A stretch of 6,930 nucleotides of DNA from Cyclobacteriaceae bacterium (GTDB lineage Bacteria > Bacteroidota > Bacteroidia > Cytophagales > Cyclobacteriaceae): assembly GCA_015492915.1 (NCBI GenBank), contig WGED01000630.1, forward strand, positions 1 to 6,930, given 5' to 3'. Below, piece by piece: positions 1 to 6,500 of the stretch; position 1 is the stretch's first letter; every line of letters starts with the position of its first letter. Made by a program: the position numbers and the translations under genes. The notes beneath the pieces are model-generated. The model ran no database searches. It had not been told where the DNA came from and worked only from the letters and a program-made list of their open reading frames with translations.

Positions 1-124
1 CCCAGAAGTCGCTTTTACGTTTGGCCTTTTGTTGTGCCTGCTGAAACAGAGTGCAGCAGTGTTGCTGTATCTGATCAACCAGAAAGGCCAACATCATCAG
101 GGAAAAGGAGTCAGAGCCGAATGG
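1..124 (-). pseudogene. C-terminal remnant of a DDE-type transposase, running off the left edge
   Basis: The minus-strand frame from about position 124 down to 1 is open and reads like the end of a bacterial transposase: a segment FSLMMLAFLVDQIQQ followed by HCCTLFQQAQQKAKRKSDFW. A Phe-Gly motif, then a Leu/Met-Leu-Ala-Phe stretch, then Asp-Gln-x-Gln-Gln is typical of the last helices of IS4-like DDE transposases (family recognition from memory, exact family not assigned). The frame continues past the left edge. It has no start codon here, and towards higher coordinates it runs into an inverted-repeat element and meets a stop near 178, so the N-terminal catalytic part is missing and the gene is broken. 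It faces the same way as the operon but is not part of it. The plus strand is also open here for a short distance, so a chance open frame is possible. Confidence 0.42.
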
Positions 125-239
125 CACTAAGTTAAGGGGTTTCTGTATAGCTAAAACAACAACTTAAGCCAGTATTGGTGCAGATTTCACAAGAATCCAA
201 CCTTGCTAAAAATGCTTAAGTTAGTGCCATTCTGGTCTG
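112..239. repeat. Small element with 25-bp imperfect inverted repeats, MITE-like or IS ends
   Basis: The left arm is 112-136 and the right arm is 215-239. The right arm reversed matches the left in 22 of 25 positions, and the core GAATGGCACTAA is identical. The ~78-bp interior holds no ORF and contains a further CTTAAG. The end sequence (AATGGCACTAAGTTAAGG) is reminiscent of IS4-family termini, which is an inference. No target-site duplication is visible directly outside the arms. The left arm begins where the transposase-like reading frame loses its protein-like character, so this element may have truncated that gene. It could instead be the fused ends of a deleted IS. Confidence 0.5.
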
Positions 240-358
240 TCCCCTATTATTTCTTTGTTCTCCTTTGAAACTTCGGTTCCGCCGTGGCGCGCAACACTCG
301 ATACGGGTGGGTGGTTAGCCCTTTCCCGACAGGGACTTGCACCCTGTAAGATGCACCA
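240..358. other. Unassigned non-coding stretch with a strong hairpin
   Basis: There is no ORF of note. It holds a perfect 6-bp stem, ACAGGG at 329-334 pairing with CCCTGT at 342-347, around a 7-nt loop. It is noticeably more GC-rich than the DNA to the right. Read on the minus strand (GGTGCAAGTCC, then GGGAAAGGGC), it has the look of group II intron domain I or of a sequence commonly found beside integron cassettes. I cannot place it in a named RNA family. No intron domain V or intron-encoded protein is visible in the window. Confidence 0.25.
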
Positions 359-362
359 AGCT

Positions 363-420
363 CACTGATTTTTACAAAGCGTAGCGGAGTAAAAATCCAG
401 TGCAGCCATTTGTTATACGG
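363..420 (-). repeat. attC-like hairpin directly after the helicase stop
   Basis: On the minus strand, six bases after the helicase stop codon comes TATAACAAATGG, similar to the R'' end of Vibrio-type attC sites. It is followed by a long stem: arm 389-402 pairs with arm 363-375 as 13 base pairs with one extra unpaired base, around a 13-nt loop (376-388). A single extrahelical base in the stem and a gene stop right before the site are hallmarks of integron cassettes (established knowledge). Against this, the partner R' half-site expected beyond 363 is not recognisable, and the bulged base (G on the minus strand) is not in the canonical arm and strand combination. The stem could also slow or stop transcription leaving the operon, but it lacks a following U-tract. 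Confidence 0.42.
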
Positions 421-423
421 CAT

Positions 424-2628
424 TTAGAATGACAGAGTTAATATCCACTGTTTAGCAGCCCTAGAATTAAATGCCTGTCGTCCGTATCCTTCAGTTAACA
501 AATCTTCAGGAAGATACTCATCATACTTTTCATTAAGCTTTTGCTGAATAGAAAGTGTTCCAGCCAATTCGGTTTCATTTGGTAGCTCATCTTTTGCTAT
601 ATCTATTAAAAAATTTTTTATTTTATCAACATTTGTATTCTGTACCTCAATAACTCCAGAAAAATTGCTACATACAAATCCACTTCTAATGAGCAAAACA
701 GTAAGGGTGTTAACTACTTTATCACCCATCCATGAGAAAATATAACAGTGCTTACCGCTTTGATAGACGGGTTGTTCTTCAATGCTGGCTTCTTTAAAAA
801 GATACGCTCCTTCTTGAAATAGCTGCCTTCCAGTATTATCCACAAAATCTATTTTCTGATTGCCGACCTCAATGCGGTAGTCACCAGTGCGATAGATACT
901 TAACATCTCTTGTCGAACCCTGTCATGAATCGACATACCGCCACCGTTAAATTTCGGAGGTTTACCACCCTTTGTAGAAATCACGTAGATAACTTTCTTT
1001 TCATCATCAATATCCGTGACCTTCCATCTACGGCCACCAAATATAATGTGCTGGTCTTTAAGAATCAGTGAATCAACGGGTAGTGTACCAAGCGTTTGAC
1101 TTCCAGCGACAATGCGGAATTCTTCTGGTGTTTTAAAGACGGCATAGAAGGTATAGGAATTGGTAAGACGCTCGCCTTCAATCCCCAAAACCAACTCACC
1201 GCTATTTAGTTGCTGTATTAGTTGGACTGTCCCCATGTGGGACAACAGTTGCTTGAAGTGCTCAATAGTTATTTCTTTGAAAGATCCTTGCTCACATAAT
1301 AAAGAGTAAAGCTGGTCTGTTCTGACACTTCCCCATTGTGCAATTACAGCAAGAATCTGGTGCAAAAATGTAGAGAGGTGCATTTGCTCTGTATCTGCCG
1401 GTTCAAACCAATTCCTTACAATGAGCAACCGTATCATTGCTAATGACTGAACCAGCTCTAATCTAAGACCATCCACGATATTGGATTTATCGCTCAGTTC
1501 ATTTTCAGCGATAAGCATTCGTAAAATGGAAGGAGAATTTCTTCGACCGGATCGGCCTAATCGTTGACGTAAACTTGATACTGAGTGTGGAGCTGTAACC
1601 TGAATGACTGAACTTACTTTCCCAATGTCGATACCTAGCTCTAATGTCATGGTACAAATGGCTGTAGTAGGTTCGCTTTCTTTCTGCAATCTAGCTTCTA
1701 AATTTTCTCTGAGCTCTTTAGCTAAAGAACCGTGATGAGGGAGAAATTCATTTTTTACACCTTGCTGATCGCATAAATCACTTAACTGTGCAGCAATACT
1801 TTCCGTCCGTTTTCGGCTATTTGCAAATACCAGATGTGAGTCGCCTCTACAGAGCCTATAAATTTCCTGACAAATCTGCTGTTCGGCAGATGTATGTGTA
1901 TCATCTGCCATGATGTCTACCGGCTCTAAATATCCCTTAACCTGAACCTTAATAGTACTTTGGTGCTGACTGCTGGTAATGGTTTCACAAGGCAGACTCT
2001 TATTCGGTCTGAGAGAAAGCGGTACTTTTTCAAGTTCTCCGAGAGTCGCACTTAGCGCCACCCGTGGAATGGGGTTTGAAATACGATTGGTGATATGTTC
2101 AAGACGGGTAAGCAGAGAAAGTAGTTGTTGACCTCGTTCCGTTCCAATAAACGCATGAAATTCATCAATTACGATATATTTGAGTGAGGTGAAGGACTGT
2201 TTTACCCATCCCGGCTCTCTGACTAAGAGTGATTCCAAGGACTCAGGGGTAATAAGAAGAATACCTGAAGGATTGTTTCTGGCTTTCTTCTTTTTGGATT
2301 GAAGGCTATCACCATGCCACGGCGTAACCTGCATATCCAACATTTCACTTAAAGTTTCGAGCCTGCGGTACTGATCGTTAATCAGTGCTTTTAAAGGACT
2401 AATATACAGAATACCAAAGCCACTTTCCTCTTCGGCAATTGCGCTACACGCAGGTAGAAAAAAAGCTTCTGTTTTACCTGCCGCCGTTGATGCGCTAATC
2501 AGCACATCTCTATCACCTGCCAGAATCGGTGCAATTGCCCGTTTTTGTATCTCTCTTAAATCAGGCCATCCCTGATTAAATAACCATTTTTGTACACGCT
2601 TATCAAGTCGCTGATATTCCTCTGTCAT
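424..2628 (-). CDS. Lhr-like superfamily-2 DEAD/DEAH-box helicase, BrxHI-type
   Basis: This is a 734-aa ATP-dependent nucleic-acid helicase, expected to be cytosolic. The motifs appear in the expected order: a Q-motif-like region ending in REIQKRAI (about 25-32); Walker A STAAGKT at 47-53; motif Ia SPLKAL at 77-82; Ib TPES at 127-130; motif II DEFH at 155-158; motif III SAT at 193-195; motif IV LVFANSR at 266-272; HHGSL at 298-302; motif V TLELGIDIG at 328-336; motif VI QRLGRSGRR at 355-363. All catalytic residues are present. After the two RecA folds come a probable winged helix (about 415-485) and an Lhr-type beta-barrel (about 490-565, with FGGRRWKV at 530-537). The length fits an Lhr core and the BrxHI helicases of BREX systems, and is much shorter than full-length E. 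coli Lhr. The start overlaps the stop of the ATPase gene as ATGA, with no strong Shine-Dalgarno site, so translation is probably coupled. Assignment to the Lhr-like group is firm; the BrxHI subtype and defence role are inferred. Confidence 0.9.
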   Translation of the reverse strand: MTEEYQRLDKRVQKWLFNQGWPDLREIQKRAIAPILAGDRDVLISASTAAGKTEAFFLPACSAIAEEESGFGILYISPLKALINDQYRRLETLSEMLDMQVTPWHGDSLQSKKKKARNNPSGILLITPESLESLLVREPGWVKQSFTSLKYIVIDEFHAFIGTERGQQLLSLLTRLEHITNRISNPIPRVALSATLGELEKVPLSLRPNKSLPCETITSSQHQSTIKVQVKGYLEPVDIMADDTHTSAEQQICQEIYRLCRGDSHLVFANSRKRTESIAAQLSDLCDQQGVKNEFLPHHGSLAKELRENLEARLQKESEPTTAICTMTLELGIDIGKVSSVIQVTAPHSVSSLRQRLGRSGRRNSPSILRMLIAENELSDKSNIVDGLRLELVQSLAMIRLLIVRNWFEPADTEQMHLSTFLHQILAVIAQWGSVRTDQLYSLLCEQGSFKEITIEHFKQLLSHMGTVQLIQQLNSGELVLGIEGERLTNSYTFYAVFKTPEEFRIVAGSQTLGTLPVDSLILKDQHIIFGGRRWKVTDIDDEKKVIYVISTKGGKPPKFNGGGMSIHDRVRQEMLSIYRTGDYRIEVGNQKIDFVDNTGRQLFQEGAYLFKEASIEEQPVYQSGKHCYIFSWMGDKVVNTLTVLLIRSGFVCSNFSGVIEVQNTNVDKIKNFLIDIAKDELPNETELAGTLSIQQKLNEKYDEYLPEDLLTEGYGRQAFNSRAAKQWILTLSF

Positions 2629-3950
2629 AATTTAAAATCAGCTAGCTCATCAGAATTCAGAATTTCGCCTGTCTCTTCGCCCACAATAATTTCATCTGTA
2701 TCACTTGGACGATCCTTCTCAATCGCAATTGATTGAACTAACTGTGACCATTGCATAGAAGGATTTTGTTCCAAGACTGCCAGCATATCTAAAAATGCTT
2801 TGATGGTATTTCTTGGTGTACGGAAATAGGCATCCCCGATAGACTCGCTACAATGGTGTAGAAAGGATTTGAGAGCATCATCAGGCACTAGATATTTAGA
2901 AGTATCACCTTCGGCAAATACATGACGAAGATTCTTCAAGAGAATATAAAGTTCCTCTGGAGTTAAGCTCGCCAGATGAAGTGCTGGAGAGGAATAATCA
3001 ATCACACCTGCTCGCTGTGCAAAGCTGTTTTCAGCTAAACGGGATTGCAGGGCTTCATAGCTATATAATCCTCTGCGGGGATCTAGTAAAAACTCCGGTG
3101 TTCCACCCAGCAGAAATCCCAGATATTCAGCGGAACCCTGAAGGCAGTCATTTAGTATTCGTAGAATCTGCTCATAGTTAGATGTACGTGCTTGTGTGCT
3201 GCTTAATTTATAAAGATTGACCATCTCGTCTAGATTAACGAGTAAGCCTTCATAACCCGCCTGACGTACAAATAGGCTCATAATTTTTAACGCATCATAA
3301 AACGAGTTGTCCGAAATAATCGTTCTGACATCAAGATCCCTTCGGGCATCTGTTTTAGTCGTGTATTCAGCACGTAACCAACGAATAGCATTTGATTTTA
3401 ACTCTTCGTTATCCTGCTCATGACCGTTCCAGTAAGCATCAATGACTTTTGCAAAATCATATCCGCCAACCAGTTCTGATAAGGATGTTAATTTTTGATG
3501 TATTACGGTTGAAACATCGCTGTTCTTTTTATCTGCTTCTTTACGAGCCTGAGTTACAAACCGTTCTACAACACTGGCTAAGGCATTTCCATCCGGTTTA
3601 TTACGGGTTGCCAGATTCCTCATAAGCTCAGAATAAAGATTCCGTGCCTGACCTGAAGAAGCGTGTACACGTCGATCCGGTGAGAGATCCGCATTGACCG
3701 TAACCAGTTTCTTTTCAAGAGCAATGGAACGTACCACGCTCAGAAAAAATGTTTTCCCTGAGCCATAATCACCAATGATAAGCCTGAATGCTGCGCCACC
3801 TTGAGAGATTCTTTCAATGTCCTTATACAAGGCTTTGACTTCATTGCTTCGTCCTACCTGAATGTGCTGAATCCCAATTTTGGGAGTCACTCCAGATTTC
3901 AGTGATTGAATGATTGCGTCACGTTCTTTTAATCGGATACGTTTTTCCAT
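2625..3950 (-). CDS. P-loop ATPase of the DUF2791 family, BrxD-like
   Basis: This is a 441-aa soluble ATPase. The N-terminus has a characteristic segment, QHIQVGRSNEVKAL (28-41), followed by FRLIIGDYGSGKT with Walker A at 60-67 and FFLSVVRSIALEK after it. The hydrophobic strand plus Walker B is GLLVNLDEM (235-243, D241 and E242). FLLGGTPEF (279-287) looks like a sensor-1 strand, and SRL at 303-305 with downstream arginines could supply an arginine finger. The length and these signatures match BrxD, the ATP-binding protein of type 2 BREX, and related DUF2791 proteins. The last ~25 residues are acidic and end in ADFKL, possibly a docking tail. A GAAGG ribosome-binding site (3959-3963) lies 8 nt before the ATG, inside the end of the upstream TerB gene. 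The 4-bp gap upstream and 4-bp overlap downstream place it firmly in the operon, and it most likely partners the helicase. Enzymatic role on DNA is inferred. Confidence 0.87.
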   Translation of the reverse strand: MEKRIRLKERDAIIQSLKSGVTPKIGIQHIQVGRSNEVKALYKDIERISQGGAAFRLIIGDYGSGKTFFLSVVRSIALEKKLVTVNADLSPDRRVHASSGQARNLYSELMRNLATRNKPDGNALASVVERFVTQARKEADKKNSDVSTVIHQKLTSLSELVGGYDFAKVIDAYWNGHEQDNEELKSNAIRWLRAEYTTKTDARRDLDVRTIISDNSFYDALKIMSLFVRQAGYEGLLVNLDEMVNLYKLSSTQARTSNYEQILRILNDCLQGSAEYLGFLLGGTPEFLLDPRRGLYSYEALQSRLAENSFAQRAGVIDYSSPALHLASLTPEELYILLKNLRHVFAEGDTSKYLVPDDALKSFLHHCSESIGDAYFRTPRNTIKAFLDMLAVLEQNPSMQWSQLVQSIAIEKDRPSDTDEIIVGEETGEILNSDELADFKL

Positions 3951-3954
3951 AAGT

Positions 3955-6228
3955 TTAACCTTCTATCTCTTCTACGATTTCCTGATCGACATAAATAGCG
4001 TCACCATCCTCTTCAAGTACAGCAGTATCCACCTTATCAAATGACCAGTCATTAATAATTTCCAATGCTCCGCTAACCATCAGGCCAGAATCACGGCACA
4101 GTGCATCCACTTCTTCACGAGTCCATTTATCTTTTCGTATCAGGCTTTCAAACAAAGCATAATGGTGTTTATCAATTCCGGATTCTTCCTCTACAGTAGT
4201 ACTATCCGTAATCGTTTCATCGGGTTCGCCAGTAGGTTCATTTTCCATGAATATTGCGCCCAACATGCTTTGTACATCTTTGGTTTCCGATTCGTGTATT
4301 GCTAGAATACTTTCATCAAGCTGGAATGAAATGGAAGCAGGCGAAATATCTTTTGATTGAGTGCTGACAGGCCGAAAGCCAGATTTACTTGATGACATCC
4401 CGTGAATGTCTCCAGTAACTAGTGCTTTATCAAGACCTAGTAAGGTATAGAGTTTTTCTAACTGCTTTATTTCATCCGGATCTATTTTTCCATCAGCCAT
4501 CGCAATTCCTACAAGTATACGACTAACGGCTACTTTTTCAGTTTTACCAAGTGTTCCCACTCTTGCTTTTAAGCCTGTGACATTTGAAGGTGTATTCAGC
4601 CTCCAAAGTAAATAGGCGTGTAATGACCGTTTCTCGGTGGGTGATAAATTAGTATCGTGATCAATAATCTGAATTAATAAGTTCTTTTCTGTTTGATCGA
4701 CATGTGAATCAATCGTAGCAACCATTGCGCCTAGTCGTAATGCCATCCCCATTTCATTAAATTCTTTGGATGGTTCGAAATATTTCCCGTGTCCTTCAGG
4801 AAACAGAACCAGCTTTCCATCTACGCTCGTCTTCGCATGATGGTAACGTGTATCAGGTGCTATGCCATAACCGGATTTTTGAGCAAGATTCTGAATTAAT
4901 TCAGCTTCTTTTTTATTGATCTTGGAAGGTAAAGGCGATTTGGTATATGCCCATAACTCTTTGACATTAACCAGACCATTTTTTGTTGAAATGGCATCAT
5001 CTACCCATTTCTTAAATTTCTCTAGCCCTAACGTAGATCCTAAATCATCGAGTTCATCCGGCAATAATAATATGGCTTCAATATCCGTGCGGGACGTATC
5101 CGGTTTAGCAAGATACCGACTATAAGCATCTAATTCAGCCGTACATTCATCTGCAATGGCAATCAACTTATTTGTAGGACCTTTCAAATTACTAGGATCG
5201 GGAAGATCCTTTTGAGGAAAAGATATACCGCGCAAAGAAGAACTGGCGGGATGATACTCTATCTTTAATCGTGTTTTATTGGGTTTGACAACAATACCTT
5301 CCCCATATTTTTTGCTATAGAGATGTGTAAACATCTGGCTGAATTCATAGCCACAACGCCGTGCAGGTTTCTTCAAATTATAATCTGGATAAAACCGAAT
5401 CCATGCCAATGCCAGTTTAGCAGGAACTGGTTTTTCTTCACTGACGGTAGTGGCAAGTCGATGTTTAAATAACAAAGAGTCCCTTTGAGGAGATTTTTCC
5501 AGCTCCGGATATGATACTACATGAGGGCGTAGTAGGCACATGAATTCCAGTAGTCGTGTGGAATAATTTGAAAAGGAACGACTGCTGCCGTAAATGCCCT
5601 TTAATCGTAGTATCTCATTAAACAAAGATTTAAATTCTGCGTCATCTACTGCCTGATGTATTGAATCAACGGCAATACGTCTTTCGAGGCCATAGAAATA
5701 AATAAACACATAAGCCAAAGGTGTTTCTGGATCACTTCTGTCGCCGGATAGCCAGCTAAGGAAAGCACCACGTCCTTTAGGTGTGAGTGAGATAAATTTA
5801 GGCCAATAGCCTAAACTTTCATCTTCAAAACTGGACGGTTTATTCTCAACCTTTAGCGAATCGTCAACCAGTGATGCTTCAGTTCCATATCCGTCTAATG
5901 AACTGAGCTTTCCACCAAAATAAAAGTTACCGCTAGAAAATACTTGTCCCTTTATGGTGATGGATTCACCAGAATTTATCCATTTTCCCTGCGTTTTGTT
6001 TTTGCTTTTTTCCTCATCATAACCATATGAAATGCTGAAGGCTGCCAAATCGTCGTCATCAAGATTACTGTTCGTTACTGCCCGATTGCTAGTGGCCAAG
6101 CTTATACGAATTTCATTTTCGGAACTTTGCCTATCACTTTTAGGAGCTTGCTGTTTTGAGGGTTTTGCCATTACTTTGATGGCGTAGTACAAAATTATTG
6201 CGCCTCCTATTAATAGCCAGAATTCCAT
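3955..6228 (-). CDS. Membrane-anchored TerB_N / TerB / TerB_C protein
   Basis: This 757-aa protein begins with a single transmembrane segment (residues about 4-20, LLIGGAIILYYAIKVM), then a basic and Ser/Asn-rich linker, so the bulk is probably cytosolic and tethered to the inner membrane. The TerB_N domain spans roughly 80-310: GQVFSSGNFYFGG at 94-106, GYWPKFISLTPKGRGAFLSW around 140-159, and YVFIYFYGLERR at 173-184. The middle (about 370-600) ends in a TerB core with the acidic metal-binding-like stretch MADGKIDPDE (577-586). After an acidic, low-complexity linker (about 660-685) comes TerB_C (about 636-745), with FESLIRKDKWTREEVDAL and SGLMVSGALEIIND. TerB proteins are linked to tellurite resistance, metal sensing and DNA-processing stress or defence operons. 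The gene is first in the operon. The ATG is preceded by GAGGAAA (6231-6237), and an in-frame stop lies at 6244-6246, so this start is secure. The exact biochemical job is unknown. Confidence 0.85.
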   Translation of the reverse strand: MEFWLLIGGAIILYYAIKVMAKPSKQQAPKSDRQSSENEIRISLATSNRAVTNSNLDDDDLAAFSISYGYDEEKSKNKTQGKWINSGESITIKGQVFSSGNFYFGGKLSSLDGYGTEASLVDDSLKVENKPSSFEDESLGYWPKFISLTPKGRGAFLSWLSGDRSDPETPLAYVFIYFYGLERRIAVDSIHQAVDDAEFKSLFNEILRLKGIYGSSRSFSNYSTRLLEFMCLLRPHVVSYPELEKSPQRDSLLFKHRLATTVSEEKPVPAKLALAWIRFYPDYNLKKPARRCGYEFSQMFTHLYSKKYGEGIVVKPNKTRLKIEYHPASSSLRGISFPQKDLPDPSNLKGPTNKLIAIADECTAELDAYSRYLAKPDTSRTDIEAILLLPDELDDLGSTLGLEKFKKWVDDAISTKNGLVNVKELWAYTKSPLPSKINKKEAELIQNLAQKSGYGIAPDTRYHHAKTSVDGKLVLFPEGHGKYFEPSKEFNEMGMALRLGAMVATIDSHVDQTEKNLLIQIIDHDTNLSPTEKRSLHAYLLWRLNTPSNVTGLKARVGTLGKTEKVAVSRILVGIAMADGKIDPDEIKQLEKLYTLLGLDKALVTGDIHGMSSSKSGFRPVSTQSKDISPASISFQLDESILAIHESETKDVQSMLGAIFMENEPTGEPDETITDSTTVEEESGIDKHHYALFESLIRKDKWTREEVDALCRDSGLMVSGALEIINDWSFDKVDTAVLEEDGDAIYVDQEIVEEIEG

Positions 6229-6344
6229 ATTTTCCTCAATTGTTATTTTTCACGTTAAAATTAACTGCCACGTTGTTATCGCCAACTAAAACCTCTATGT
6301 TCTTCAGGACAGTTTGTGACTTTTCTTGTATTCTTTGACTCATT
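6210..6344 (-). CDS. Possible 44-aa leader ORF overlapping the TerB gene start
   Basis: An ATG at 6344 opens a 44-codon frame that ends with TAA 19 bases inside the TerB-protein gene. The peptide starts MSQRIQEKSQTVL and contains the alternating hydrophobic pattern IEVLVGDNNVAVNFNV, which looks like a beta-hairpin rather than random sequence. The upstream Shine-Dalgarno candidate (AAGAAG, about 10 nt from the ATG) is weak. The frame terminates downstream of the TerB ribosome-binding site, so ribosomes reading it would cross the TerB start and could affect its translation. A competing ATG at 6351 opens a shorter frame in another phase. I recognise no family. It may be non-coding leader sequence. 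Confidence 0.27.
6231..6237 (-). promoter_or_regulatory. Ribosome-binding site of the TerB-protein gene
   Basis: GAGGAAA on the minus strand lies just before the ATG at 6228. It sets the start of the first operon gene, because the upstream in-frame stop allows no longer protein. Confidence 0.65.
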
Positions 6345-6429
6345 GCTCATATCTTCTTTTTTAACCGTCAGCTTCCTCCGATTGCTACATGTCCGTTTTT
6401 AGGTCAAATGAAAGCGTTGTGTACTGTGG

Positions 6430-6442
6430 TGCCGTATAACAG
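6430..6442 (-). repeat. Right-border half-site TGTTATACGGCA, inverted copy of the left border
   Basis: TGCCGTATAACA on the plus strand (6430-6441) is the perfect inverted partner of 411-422. Read in the direction of the operon, it is GTTATACGGC, which has the form of an attC R' half-site at the 5' end of a cassette, while the partner at the left is the R'' of the next attC. By simple arithmetic a 12-bp inverted match somewhere in a window of this size is expected about once by chance, so only the placement at both borders makes it notable. Confidence 0.35.
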
Positions 6443-6444
6443 TC

Positions 6445-6500
6445 CAATATACAGAATCACTAATTATGATGCTATACAGAATCTGTATATTGCATAATTA
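6445..6500. promoter_or_regulatory. Nested palindromic block, probable operator/promoter of the operon
   Basis: Three symmetric features overlap. A 17-bp palindrome lies at 6473-6489 (TATACAGA-A-TCTGTATA, perfect arms). CAATATACAGA at 6445-6455 is perfectly inverted at 6482-6492. TAATTATG at 6461-6468 is perfectly inverted at 6493-6500. The motif ATACAGA therefore occurs twice direct and once inverted, as expected for binding of a dimeric repressor such as a small helix-turn-helix protein (inference). On the minus strand CATAAT (6463-6468) could be a -10 box with the palindrome in its spacer, but I see no good -35. The block lies about 220 bp before the first secure gene. No regulator gene is visible in the window. 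The 11-bp stem next to the GTTATAC half-site could alternatively be the inner stem of a degenerate attC. Confidence 0.45.

Noticed and set aside
329..347. T-arm-like hairpin suggesting a tRNA fragment
   Set aside because: The loop (ACTTGCA on plus, TGCAAGT on minus) lacks the TTC of a T-loop, and no acceptor stem, anticodon arm or D-arm can be drawn around it.
363..402. Rho-independent terminator for the operon
   Set aside because: The stem is long but AT-rich, and no run of T follows it on the minus strand, so an attC-like site is a better explanation.
2981..3181. 66-codon plus-strand frame
   Set aside because: It lies entirely antisense within the well-supported BrxD-like ATPase gene and its peptide has no family features.
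4916..5125. 69-codon plus-strand frame
   Set aside because: It lies entirely antisense within the TerB-protein gene. Its serine-rich run is a by-product of the opposite-strand coding sequence.
6445..6500. CRISPR-like repeats from the recurring ATACAGA motif
   Set aside because: There are only three short half-sites at unequal spacing and in mixed orientation, with no repeat-spacer periodicity.
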